DNA of 52,551 bases from Amycolatopsis sp. (lineage in GTDB: Bacteria > Actinomycetota > Actinomycetes > Mycobacteriales > Pseudonocardiaceae), in contig NZ_JAODNM010000173.1 of the NCBI RefSeq assembly GCF_025464955.1, positions 1-52,551 on the forward strand, written 5' to 3'. The translations under genes were made by a program, and so were the position numbers. Below are positions 1-7,735 of this stretch, in pieces. Within the stretch, counting starts at the first letter, position 1, and each line of letters begins with the position of its first letter. The notes beneath the pieces are model-generated. The model searched no databases. It was given only the letters and a program-made list of their open reading frames with translations, and had not been told where the DNA came from.

Positions 1-21
1 TCGTATGCAATACTCATCAGG

Positions 22-86
22 CGCAGAACCTCTATGAAGTTGATCTCGGAAGGACCATCTTCATACCGAGGTTCTGCGTTTTTCTC
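22..86 (+). terminator. Long hairpin with T-tract
   Basis: The left arm CGCAGAACCTCTATGAAG (22-39) pairs fully with a right arm at 59-78 apart from a 2-nt bulge (CC, 66-67). It is followed at once by TTTTTCTC. An 18-bp stem plus a T-run is a classical intrinsic terminator, which is uncommon in so GC-rich a genome. It would end a plus-strand gene lying left of the window. The 19-nt loop is GC-poor. Confidence 0.75.
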
Positions 87-348
87 TTGCATATCAACGA
101 GTTCGGCGAGTCATCCGTCATCGCCACATCGCACTACTCAACGTCACCAAAGGTTACGCGGAAGAGTTCAATGACGACGCCGGTTGCTTAACGTGATTGG
201 CGAAGTGTGAACGGGGCTATGCGTCCGGTCACCACAAACGAAATTCCATTTCAGTCACTCGAAAAGCACTACCCGCGCAACGGAACATGCCGCCTGAACC
301 GATCCCCGACGTCAAAGGTCGTGGCTCGGGGGAGTAGCAGCTAGCGGG

Positions 349-621
349 ATGAACGGTCTGCGCAGACCGGCACTGCGACTGGCCGCGAAGACCGCCCCTT
401 CGTTGGGGTGCGGCAATATTCCGGTAGGGCGGTGTCGGCGTGACGACGAACTACAGTTGCTCGAGCCGGAGGAGATCGTCCTCGGTGACGGCGATCGCCT
501 GTTCCTGGAGATCAATTCCAGTCACGGCGATCTGATCCACGTCCGCCTGGATTCCGACGAGCTGGCAAGTCCGGCGCCGGGCGCCTCGGCCAGGGGGAGC
601 GGAACCCGGCTGCACTGGTAA
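349..621 (+). CDS. Possible small ORF, unknown
   Basis: This is a 90-codon ATG frame ending 43 bp before the LysR start. Residues 32-72 look protein-like (acidic and aliphatic, including LEPEEIVLGDGDRLFLE) and third positions are GC-rich. The first 30 residues look like noise and no good ribosome site precedes the ATG. An overlapping minus-strand frame ending at 451 looks about equally protein-like in its last 35 codons, so this may be a relic on either strand. I recognise no family. Confidence 0.2.
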   Translation: MNGLRRPALRLAAKTAPSLGCGNIPVGRCRRDDELQLLEPEEIVLGDGDRLFLEINSSHGDLIHVRLDSDELASPAPGASARGSGTRLHW

Positions 622-664
622 TGCTGTGCAGGTAATGCTGTACGGGTGAGCGGAGGTGGACAAG

Positions 665-1540
665 GTGGACGCACGGCAGCTGCAGTACTTCCTCGCGGTG
701 GTCGACCACGGCGGGATGGGCCGGGCGGCCCAGGCGCTGTACGTCGCACAGCCGTCCCTTTCGCAGGCGATTCGGGCGCTCGAAAAGGATCTCGGCACGG
801 TCCTGTTCGAGCGGGTCGACCGCCGTCTGGTGCTGACCCAGGCCGGGCAGGCGTTGATCGAACCTGCCCGGCAGGTCGTGCGCGGGCTGGCGTCGGCGCG
901 GGCGAGGGTCGAGTCGGTTGCGGGGCTCGAGATCGGCCAGGTCGAGATCGCCGCGATGCCGTCGCAGGCTGTCGAACCGTTGAGCGGCATGATTCGCCGG
1001 TTCACCGCTCGCCATCCCGGACTGACAGTGGCCGTCCGAGCCGCGTTCACGCCCGGCGACGTGCTGGAGATGGTCCGTACCGGGGTCACGGAGCTTGGCC
1101 TCGCGGGGAGTACCGAACCGATCGTCGCTGCCGACCTCGAGGTTGTTTCCCTGGTCGGACAGCGGTTTGTGCTGATCACGGCGGCCGATGCGCCGTTCCC
1201 GCCTGGCAAGCCGGTGCGGCGGGAGCAGCTTGCCGGGCACCGGCTGATCGTCGGCCAACTCGGCACCGGGATTCGGCGGCTCGTCGACGACATCCGGGCT
1301 TCCGGGGTGGAGATCGCGGCGGTGGTCGAGTCGGAGCACCGCGAGACGTTCTTGCCGCTCGTGCTGGGCGGGGTCGGCATGACCGTGCTGGCGGACTCGT
1401 GGGTGCCGCTGGCGGAACTGGCCGGCGCCCTCGTCTTCGACCTGGATCCGCCCGCGTACCTCCATTTGGCGCTGGCCCACCGGAAGACCGGGCTGACGCC
1501 GCCCGCGGAGGCGTTCCTGAACGCGGCGGCCGACCGATAG
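665..1540 (+). CDS. LysR-family transcriptional regulator
   Basis: A DNA-binding transcription factor. The N-terminus carries the LysR winged helix-turn-helix (FLAVVDHGGMGRAAQALYVA, then QPSLSQAIRALEKDLGTVLF). The rest is a periplasmic-binding-like effector domain of the usual length, about 292 residues in all. I place the start at GTG 665 because GGAGG (652-656) lies 8 nt upstream; the in-frame GTG at 656 would overlap that ribosome site. LysR regulators usually act on a divergent gene, but no intact divergent gene lies upstream here, so its target is not apparent. It converges on the permease gene, with a palindromic repeat between them. Confidence 0.9.
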   Translation: MDARQLQYFLAVVDHGGMGRAAQALYVAQPSLSQAIRALEKDLGTVLFERVDRRLVLTQAGQALIEPARQVVRGLASARARVESVAGLEIGQVEIAAMPSQAVEPLSGMIRRFTARHPGLTVAVRAAFTPGDVLEMVRTGVTELGLAGSTEPIVAADLEVVSLVGQRFVLITAADAPFPPGKPVRREQLAGHRLIVGQLGTGIRRLVDDIRASGVEIAAVVESEHRETFLPLVLGGVGMTVLADSWVPLAELAGALVFDLDPPAYLHLALAHRKTGLTPPAEAFLNAAADR

Positions 1541-1590
1541 GACTTGCCTGTCGGCCGGACCGCCAACCCGTCTTGGACGCGAGCCCCTCC

Positions 1591-1659
1591 CGCAACTCGC
1601 CGTCGACTTGCGATCGTTGTGCATGCTAAGCATCGCAACTCGCCGTCGAGTTGCGATGC
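1591..1659. repeat. Paired palindromic repeats between convergent genes
   Basis: There are two copies of a small palindrome. Copy 1 (1591-1613) is imperfect: CGCAACTCG, loop CCGT, CGACTTGCG. Copy 2 (1630-1659) is perfect: arms GCATCGCAACTCG and its complement around loop CCGT. They lie between the end of the LysR gene (1540) and the end of the permease gene (1692), where a bidirectional terminator is expected. The same arm CGCAACTCG recurs at 44974 and 51345 in this window. Confidence 0.8.
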
Positions 1660-1691
1660 CTAGGCCTGACTGCCGTCCTCGTCGAGGGCTG

Positions 1692-3164
1692 TCAGGGGTG
1701 TACGTTCGGCGGTCCGGCGGTGCCCGCCTTGAGGCGATGCCGGAGGACGAACAGCCACCACAGGAACCCGATCGCGAGCACGATCAGGACGGTCACGGCG
1801 TTCTGGTTGTTTTCGGCGGGCACGGTCAAGGCCGCGATGACCGCCACGCACCAGACCAGTCCGAGCGCGACGACGAGGTTCAGCCAGCGCCCGAGGTCGA
1901 AGACGCCTTCGGTGGCCTTCGGGATGGTTTTGCGTTTCTCCGCGATCGCCGTCGCGATCATGGTGAGGGCGTAGGTCAGGTAGTAGGTCAGTCCGACCAT
2001 CGCGTAGATCTTGCCGACGAGCCCGGAATTGAGCAGGTTGAGTCCGATCGCGACAACGGTGACGAGAATGATCGCCTGGACCGGCGCCTTGGACCTGGCG
2101 CCCACCCGCTGAAGGCGGCCGGACCCCGGCAGCATGTTGTCGCGGGAGAGCGCGAACGTCATGCGGGTGGCCACCGCCATGTTGGCGATGAGGCAGGCGA
2201 AGATCGACGCGAAGGCGACTACGGTCATCAGCGCCCTGGCGAACGGCCCGAGCTGCTCGGAAATCAGTTTGAGTACGGGGTTTTCCGAGCCGCTCAGGAA
2301 CTGTGCCGGGCCGGTGGGCATGGCCATCGCGAGCAGGGCGAACACCACGAACCCGATGATCCCGGAGATCACGACGGACCGGAACATGGCCCGTGGCGCG
2401 GCTTTGCGCGGGTTGACGGTTTCCTCGGCCAGATCGGCCGCGCCTTCCCAGCCGAGCAGGACGTAGACGGGCAGCAGACCGGCCAACGCGACGCTGCCGA
2501 GTGTGATCGTGTTCCCGCTCAACGGTTTCGTGTCGGTGAGGATCTTCAAGCCCTGGGTGTGGTCGAAGAACACCAGCACCCCCGCGGCCAGCGCGAGTAC
2601 CAACAGGACCGTCCCGACGAGTTCGATCGACGCGCCGAAGTTGTTGACGCGGGTGGCGATCTTCACCCCGACGATATTGAGCGCCGCGACGACGATCGTG
2701 CAGCCGATGGACAGGGCTTGGATCTGGTGTGTGGTCGGGTTTTCCCAGATCTCCGGGGCGAACACGGTGCCGATGGCGGCCGCGGTCGCCGCGGTTCCGG
2801 CAAGGAACGAGATGAGCGCGATCCAGCCGGTGAACCAGCCGAAGTGCGGTCCGACGAGCCTGCTCGACCATTGGTAGGCGTACCCGGTGATCGGCATGCG
2901 CCCGGACAGGTGAGCGTAGACCGCGACCAGGGTGAGCACCGCCGGGAGGACGAGTAGCCACAGCAGCACGGCGACGCCGCCGATCCGCGTGAACGGATCG
3001 GCGAACAGCGTCACCACCCCGGTGTTGATCGACACCATCGAGAATGCCAGTGCGAACGCGGTGAAGGAGCTCATCGACCGGTTGAGCTGCTGGCCGTAAC
3101 CGAGCGCCGCGAGGTCGTCGGCGTCGGAGAGCCTTGTTTCCGGCGGGTCGTCGGTGGCGGTCAT
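1692..3164 (-). CDS. APC-family amino acid/amine permease
   Basis: A 490-residue cytoplasmic-membrane transporter of the amino acid-polyamine-organocation superfamily, the size expected for a 12-helix APC protein. The first helix region (TAFALAFSMVSINTGVVTLF) has the family's broken-helix character, and GYAYQWSSRLVGPHFGWFTGW resembles the conserved stretch around helix 3. The C-terminus ends in a cluster of basic residues. Its ATG overlaps the stop of the aminotransferase gene (ATGA), so the two are translationally coupled. The likely substrate is the amine or amino acid used by that aminotransferase (for example GABA, beta-alanine or a diamine); that is inference from coupling. Confidence 0.9.
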   Translation of the reverse strand: MTATDDPPETRLSDADDLAALGYGQQLNRSMSSFTAFALAFSMVSINTGVVTLFADPFTRIGGVAVLLWLLVLPAVLTLVAVYAHLSGRMPITGYAYQWSSRLVGPHFGWFTGWIALISFLAGTAATAAAIGTVFAPEIWENPTTHQIQALSIGCTIVVAALNIVGVKIATRVNNFGASIELVGTVLLVLALAAGVLVFFDHTQGLKILTDTKPLSGNTITLGSVALAGLLPVYVLLGWEGAADLAEETVNPRKAAPRAMFRSVVISGIIGFVVFALLAMAMPTGPAQFLSGSENPVLKLISEQLGPFARALMTVVAFASIFACLIANMAVATRMTFALSRDNMLPGSGRLQRVGARSKAPVQAIILVTVVAIGLNLLNSGLVGKIYAMVGLTYYLTYALTMIATAIAEKRKTIPKATEGVFDLGRWLNLVVALGLVWCVAVIAALTVPAENNQNAVTVLIVLAIGFLWWLFVLRHRLKAGTAGPPNVHP

Positions 3165-4501
3165 GACGGCACGCTCCCCGCACCGTCGACCACACTCTCG
3201 ACCTCGGTCAGGACGTCGTCGAGCACGTCGAGGGCTTTGGCCAGCTGTTCACGGTTGATGTCGAGCGGGGGTTTGATCTTGATCAGGTTGCCCAATCCGC
3301 CGTAGCGGCTTTCACCGAAGATGACGCCGCGCTCCTGGGCGAGCTCGAACACTTCGTGTGCTTCAGCTGTCGCCGGTTCCTTCGTCAGCCGGTTGCGGAC
3401 GAGCTCGATCGACACCATCAGGCCCGGTGACCGCACGTCCCCGAGGAGGGGATGCCTGGTCTGCATTTCGAGCAGGCGTTCGGTCGCGTACCGGCCGTGC
3501 GCGGCTGCCCTCGAACAGAGATCGTCGTCGATGATCGCCTTCACCGCGGCGAGGCCCGCGGCGATTGAGACCGGGAACTGACCGAACGTGAGCTGGTCGT
3601 CGCCGGCGAGGAACTTCGCGAACCGCTGCTTCGCCAGTACACCGGCGAGCGGGAAACCCCCGCCGACACCCTTGCCGAACACGAGCAAATCCGGATCGAT
3701 GCGGTAGAAGTCGCTGGCCCACATCTCACCCGTGCGGCCGAGTCCGGTCTGTACCTCGTCGATGATCAGCATGATGCCGAACTCGTCGCAGATCTCACGG
3801 ATACCCTGGTGCCAGCGCGGGGTGAACTCGTTGTGCCCGCCATTGCCCTGGATGGGTTCGTAGACCAGCGCGGCGACCGGTCCTTCCGTGCCCTTGGTGA
3901 GGACGTCGCGGACGAGCCCGAGCGTGAGCTCGGTGTCCTGATCGACGTTGAGCCCGGCGCGCGGCCGGTAGCCGTCCGGGCGGGGGAGTCGAAGGAACTG
4001 CGGCTGCAGCGCGCCGAAGACGTTGCCCGGGTGCGGCCAGCTCGCGGCCATGGTCGCGATGGACCGGCCGTGGTAACTGTCGTGCAGGACCGCGATGTGC
4101 TTGGCGTCGGGGCGGTTACGCAGGGCGAGCTTGAGTGCCATTTCGACGGCCATCGAGCCGTGCAGCGTGAAGCCGACGCGGTCGAGTCCGGCGGGGGCGA
4201 TCGACACCAGGAGCTCGGCGAGTTCGAGCAGGGCCGGGGTGTGGAAGGTGGGGCGGGCGTGCGTGATCTGGCGTGTCTGCTCGATCGCGGCTTCGATCAC
4301 CCGCGGGTCGTTCGCGCCGAGGTTGTTCGACCACGCCTGCGCGGTGCAGTCGATGTACTCCTTGCCCGTGTCGTCCCACACGAGCGATCCCTTGGCCTTC
4401 ACCAAGGTCAGTTTGCCCGGATCGCCGCCGGCGGGCTCGTGGAGCAGGGCCTCCCGGCCCCGCGCGTGGACATCGGTCTGGTCGGTCAATGTGTCGGTCA
4501 C
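3161..4501 (-). CDS. Class III PLP-dependent aminotransferase
   Basis: A cytoplasmic omega-aminotransferase-type enzyme moving an amino group from an amine or amino acid to a keto acid through pyridoxal phosphate. It has 446 residues, normal for the family. IIDEVQTGLGRTG (246-258) carries the cofactor-binding Asp248, and FGKGVGGGFP holds the Schiff-base lysine K277. HDSYHGRS (140-147) is the usual cofactor-phosphate and ring-stacking region. The start is GTG 4501, preceded by GGCGGAG. It is the first gene of a two-gene operon with the permease, divergent from a LysR gene that is its probable regulator. The exact substrate cannot be read from sequence; 4-aminobutyrate, beta-alanine, taurine and diamines are all possible. 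Confidence 0.9.
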   Translation of the reverse strand: MTDTLTDQTDVHARGREALLHEPAGGDPGKLTLVKAKGSLVWDDTGKEYIDCTAQAWSNNLGANDPRVIEAAIEQTRQITHARPTFHTPALLELAELLVSIAPAGLDRVGFTLHGSMAVEMALKLALRNRPDAKHIAVLHDSYHGRSIATMAASWPHPGNVFGALQPQFLRLPRPDGYRPRAGLNVDQDTELTLGLVRDVLTKGTEGPVAALVYEPIQGNGGHNEFTPRWHQGIREICDEFGIMLIIDEVQTGLGRTGEMWASDFYRIDPDLLVFGKGVGGGFPLAGVLAKQRFAKFLAGDDQLTFGQFPVSIAAGLAAVKAIIDDDLCSRAAAHGRYATERLLEMQTRHPLLGDVRSPGLMVSIELVRNRLTKEPATAEAHEVFELAQERGVIFGESRYGGLGNLIKIKPPLDINREQLAKALDVLDDVLTEVESVVDGAGSVPS

Positions 4502-4582
4502 GAGGTCTCCGCCTTGGGTCAGCGAGCTGGTTGGCCTGCAGCTTAGGAACCGAGGCGGCCTGGTGAGAAAGACGAAAATCCG

Positions 4583-4608
4583 TATACTTCATAGATGCGG
4601 TCTATGAA
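4583..4608. promoter_or_regulatory. Leaderless promoter and LysR operator
   Basis: A -10-like box TATACT (4583-4588) sits 6 nt before the ATG at 4595, so the transcript would start at or next to the start codon. A perfect inverted repeat, TTCATAGA / TCTATGAA with a 5-nt spacer (4588-4608), overlaps the -10 end and the first codons. It is AT-rich in GC-rich surroundings and lies between divergent LysR and aminotransferase genes, as expected of a LysR autoregulatory site. Confidence 0.65.
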
Positions 4609-5494
4609 TGTGGAGCTGCGCCACCTGCGGGCGTTCGTCGCCGTCGCGCAGGCCGCGAACTTCACGCGGGCCGCCGAGCAGCTCCACATCGCCCAGCCTT
4701 CGCTGAGCTACACGATCCGCCAGCTCGAGGGACATCTCGGGTTCCGGTTGTTCGCCCGGACCACGCGTGCCACCGCGCTCACTCCTGATGGAGAGCAGTT
4801 CCTGGCCGAGGCGAAGGCCGTGTTCAAGCGTTTCGACACCGCGATGGAGCGGTCGTCGAGGATGGCCGGCGGTGAGCTCGGACGGCTGAGAGTCGGTTAC
4901 CTCATCGGAGCGGCGGTCGACTACGTCCCGGCGATCCTGCGGGAATTCGCCGGGTCCTATCCCGAGGTCGACGTCGAACTGATCGAATACGACTTTTCGT
5001 CGCCGAACGGCGGACTGGATATCGGGGAAACCGACGTCGCCCTCGTGCGGCCGCCGCTGGACGGAGTCGAGGACGCGGTCGTGACGACGTTGCTCAGCGA
5101 ACCGTGTGTCGCCTGCGTAGGCGAGGGGCATCAGTTTGCCGCTCTGCCCAGTGTTTCCATTCGCTTGTTGCTCGCTGAACCCATCGTGGCCGCGCCGGGC
5201 GACAATGTCTGGCGCGACTACTGGATTCTGGCGTCCTATCGCGACTCACCGGCGAACATCACTCACGAAGCGGCCACCTTCGAAGCCGAGCTGCAGTCTG
5301 TCGCGTTAGGACGCGGGTTGTCGGTCGTTCCGGCATCGGTCGCGCGGCTCTACGCCCGTCCCGGCGTGCGCTATGTCCCGATCGACGGCATCGCCGAGTG
5401 CGAAGTTGCCGTGGTGCATCGCCTGGACGCGCCCCGCGCCGCGGCGAACTTCGCCCGGGTCGCGAACAGTGTCGTGGCGGCCGCTCGCCGTTAG
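4595..5494 (+). CDS. LysR-family regulator of aminotransferase operon
   Basis: A DNA-binding regulator with an N-terminal LysR helix-turn-helix (AQAANFTRAAEQLHIAQPSL) and a C-terminal effector-binding domain, about 299 residues. No Shine-Dalgarno is visible. ATG 4595 fits a leaderless mRNA, because a TATACT box ends 6 nt upstream. In-frame alternatives are ATG 4604 and GTG 4610, and the family's common MELRHLRAF-type start would match the last. It is divergent from the aminotransferase-permease operon with 93 bp between, so regulation of that operon and of itself is the natural inference. Downstream lies a truncated XRE regulator. Confidence 0.9.
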   Translation: MRSMNVELRHLRAFVAVAQAANFTRAAEQLHIAQPSLSYTIRQLEGHLGFRLFARTTRATALTPDGEQFLAEAKAVFKRFDTAMERSSRMAGGELGRLRVGYLIGAAVDYVPAILREFAGSYPEVDVELIEYDFSSPNGGLDIGETDVALVRPPLDGVEDAVVTTLLSEPCVACVGEGHQFAALPSVSIRLLLAEPIVAAPGDNVWRDYWILASYRDSPANITHEAATFEAELQSVALGRGLSVVPASVARLYARPGVRYVPIDGIAECEVAVVHRLDAPRAAANFARVANSVVAAARR

Positions 5495-5525
5495 CAGTTA
5501 CTTGCGGCCCCCGGGCGAGGGTCCG

Positions 5526-5618
5526 GCCGACGGCGGCAGGAGTCAGCTCGGCGCGGCGTGCCTTGAGGAAGTCGCCGAGTTCGGGCGGTCGGGCGGAGGC
5601 GGAACCCATGCCCTCCAT
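5526..5618 (-). pseudogene. N-terminal stub of XRE/MmyB-type regulator
   Basis: A minus-strand ATG at 5618 (or 5609) opens a frame reading ELGDFLKARRAELTPAAVG, the characteristic beginning of actinomycete XRE regulators with an MmyB-like ligand-binding domain. These normally continue into the helix-turn-helix with a LRREEVA-type motif. Here similarity stops after about 33 residues and the frame runs into the 3' end of the LysR gene, so about 250 residues are missing. The stub is divergent from the alpha/beta hydrolase at 5772, the usual place for such a regulator. It looks like the remainder of a deletion that joined it to the LysR gene. Confidence 0.55.
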
Positions 5619-5771
5619 TGTGTCCGCTGGAGGCGATCCGTGCGGGGGCAGGATTCTTCCCCCGACAGCGGAGTCCCAGGAGAAACCCGTCTCTGGCGTG
5701 CGCGTCGAGGCGGTACGAGCCTGGACAGGTGCCCAGCACAAGCCGGGCACCTCGCGTAAGGAAGAAGCATC

Positions 5772-6701
5772 ATGAAGACGGATGTCACGTTCGACAGCGC
5801 CGGCCTGGCGATCGCCGGCCACCTCTACATCCCCGACGACCAGGCGTCAGGTCCTCGCCCCGCGATCGTGGTGGGGCATCCGGGCAGCGGCGTCAAGGAG
5901 CAGGCCGCCGGCCTCTACGCGCGGCGTTTGGCTGAACAGGGCTTCGTCACCCTGGCGTTCGACGCCGCCTACCAGGGCGAAAGCGAGGGCGAGCCACGCG
6001 GGCTCGAGGACCCGGCGCACCGGGTCGAGGATCTCAAGGCCGCGGTGTCGTTCCTCAGCGTCCGCGACGGGGTGGACCCTGAACGCATCGGCGCGCTGGG
6101 CATCTGCGCCTCCGGCGGCTACGTCATCCCCGCCGCGGCCACCGACCACCGGATCAAGGCCGTCGCGACCGTCAGCGGCGTCGACATCAGCCGCCAGTTC
6201 CGCGAAGGTGCCGACGGCAAGCAGGATCCCGCGGTCATCCAGGGCATGCTCGACGCCGCCGCGGCCGCCCGCACCGCCGAGGCCCGCGGTGAAGGCACGC
6301 AGTCCTTCCAGCTGTTCCCGGACACCGCGGCACAGGCCCGCGAACTGGGCGGCCAGCACGCCTTCGAAGGATTCGAGTACTACTGCACCGACCGTGCCCA
6401 GCATCCCCGCTCGACCAAGTTCATGCCCTGGCGCAGTATCGATCTCATCGCCCAGTTCGACGCCTTCCGGTTCATCGACCTTGTCACCCCGCGCCCGCTG
6501 CTGATGATCGCCGGAACCGAGGCCGTGACGTCGTGGATGTCGAGGGACGCCTTCGAGAACGCCCACGAGCCCAAGGCACTGCACTGGATCGAGGGCGCCA
6601 GCCACGTCGACCTCTACGACAAAGAAGACTATGTCGCTCCCGCCACGGCCAAGCTGGCCGACTTCTTCCAGTCGACGCTGACCGGCATCAGGCGGGTTTG
6701 A
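5772..6701 (+). CDS. Alpha/beta hydrolase, YcjY/dienelactone-hydrolase-like
   Basis: A cytoplasmic hydrolase of 309 residues. The nucleophile elbow reads GICASGG with Cys112 in the nucleophile position, as in dienelactone-hydrolase relatives; HPGSG (36-40) is the oxyanion region and EGASHVDLYD near the C-terminus carries the catalytic His. The middle (FEYYCTDRAQHPRSTKFMPW) is typical of the YcjY-like group. The substrate is unknown. AAGGAAG precedes ATG 5772 by 7 nt. The likely regulator is the truncated XRE gene just upstream on the other strand, so control may have been lost. It converges on the broken oxidoreductase gene 9 bp away. Confidence 0.85.
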   Translation: MKTDVTFDSAGLAIAGHLYIPDDQASGPRPAIVVGHPGSGVKEQAAGLYARRLAEQGFVTLAFDAAYQGESEGEPRGLEDPAHRVEDLKAAVSFLSVRDGVDPERIGALGICASGGYVIPAAATDHRIKAVATVSGVDISRQFREGADGKQDPAVIQGMLDAAAAARTAEARGEGTQSFQLFPDTAAQARELGGQHAFEGFEYYCTDRAQHPRSTKFMPWRSIDLIAQFDAFRFIDLVTPRPLLMIAGTEAVTSWMSRDAFENAHEPKALHWIEGASHVDLYDKEDYVAPATAKLADFFQSTLTGIRRV

Positions 6702-6710
6702 GCCGGCGGG

Positions 6711-7607
6711 TCAGCCGAAGGTATGCACCGGCTTGCCTCGTACGTGGCGGCCGGACAGTTCACCAAGCGCCGCCGGCACCTCCTCCAGTTTGACGGTGCG
6801 GGCCGGCATCGGGTCCAGGTGCCCGTCGGCGGCCAACCCGAGCAAGGCGCTGAGCATTGTGGACAGATCGGCGAGCGCGCGCCGGTCGCCGTGACTGTAT
6901 GCGGCGCCGAGCGCGATTTCGTGGACCGAGGGCGCGATCGTGAAGGGAGCCACCGTGGTCAGGTCGGGTCGTCCGGCGATGCTGACGATCCCGCCGCCGT
7001 GCGCCAGCAGCGAGAGGTTGGCGGTGGCGGAGCCGGACCCGACGGTGTCGATCACCGCGTCCACCCCCCGTCCTCAGGTCAGCTCGCGCACCCGCGCGGC
7101 GACGTCTTCGGTGCGGTAGTCGATGACTTCTTTCGCGCCCAGCCCGCGGACGTGTTCGGCGTTGTGCCCGGCTCCGGTCGCGATCACCTGCGCGCCGGTC
7201 GACGCGGCCAGTTGTACCGCGAACCCGCCGACTCCACCCGCGCCGCCGGTGGTCAGGACTGGATCGACCGTGTCGGGCACCGGTGCCAGAACTGCGGCGG
7301 TTGCCAGGGCGTACTCGGCAAAACCGCCGCGTTGGTTGACGTCGCTGTGGTACGCGACGCGTTGACCTGGGCTGACGTCGGTGACTCCCGGGCCGAGGGC
7401 GTCGACGGTGCCGGCCACGTCCAGGCCCAGGACGGCCGGCCAGGTCCAGGATGGCATCCCATGGGCGGCGCGCAGGTAGTCCGACGGGTTCAGCCCACAT
7501 GCTTCGACCTTCACCCGCACCCCGCCCGGGCCGGGTTCGGGGACGGGTAGAGCTGCGATGCGCAAGGTATCGGGACTGCCGGGCCGGTCAAGGACCAACG
7601 CGCGCAT
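6711..7607 (-). pseudogene. Zinc-type alcohol dehydrogenase-like oxidoreductase, interrupted
   Basis: A medium-chain (quinone-oxidoreductase-type) NADPH-dependent reductase gene broken by one in-frame TGA at 7074-7076. Upstream of the stop lie the GroES-like domain (LGLDVAGTVDALGPGV) and the nucleotide-binding motif GGAGGVGGFAVQLAA; downstream the same frame continues VDAVIDTVGSGSATANLSLLAHGG to the C-terminus. The stop sits where relatives have LTGGRGVD, so a GGA-to-TGA change is the simplest cause. About 28 residues also seem missing between APVPDTVD and the GGAGG motif. Two lesions argue for a pseudogene rather than a sequencing error. It is divergent from the hydrolase at 7736. Confidence 0.8.
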
Positions 7608-7620
7608 GAGGAGATTCCGT

Positions 7621-7665
7621 TCCTCGGATTATCCGACTGAGGATCGTATTAACATACTCTGAGTA
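7621..7665. promoter_or_regulatory. Divergent promoter region with two palindromes
   Basis: Between the broken oxidoreductase (start 7607) and the hydrolase (7736) there are two short perfect palindromes around a single central base: CGGATTATCCG (7625-7635) and TACTCTGAGTA (7655-7665), centred 30 bp apart, three helical turns. The first is nested in a wider TCCTC...GAGGA pair. The stretch is AT-rich for this genome and suits a TetR- or MarR-type operator, but no such regulator is adjacent. Confidence 0.45.
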
Positions 7666-7735
7666 CAGGTAAAGCCGCACAGACTGTCAAGCTGCTAGAT
7701 TTGTATTCTGGTTCACCGTCTTGGAGGTTGTTCTG

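Larger units (their letters stand above)
1..664. other. Gene-poor left edge
   Basis: I find no convincing protein gene here apart from a weak small ORF at 349-621. The first 300 bases are clearly less GC-rich than the rest of the window and carry a strong terminator-like hairpin (22-86), so a gene probably ends just left of the window. Positions 300-640 return to high GC. Part of this stretch could be decayed coding sequence, because both strands show short open frames with GC-rich third positions, but I recognise no family. Confidence 0.5.

Noticed and set aside
1608..2957. Long plus-strand frame opposite the permease gene
   Set aside because: Its composition is Asp/Arg/Gly/His-rich with no domain, and the opposite strand encodes a clear membrane permease. 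It is a high-GC antisense shadow.
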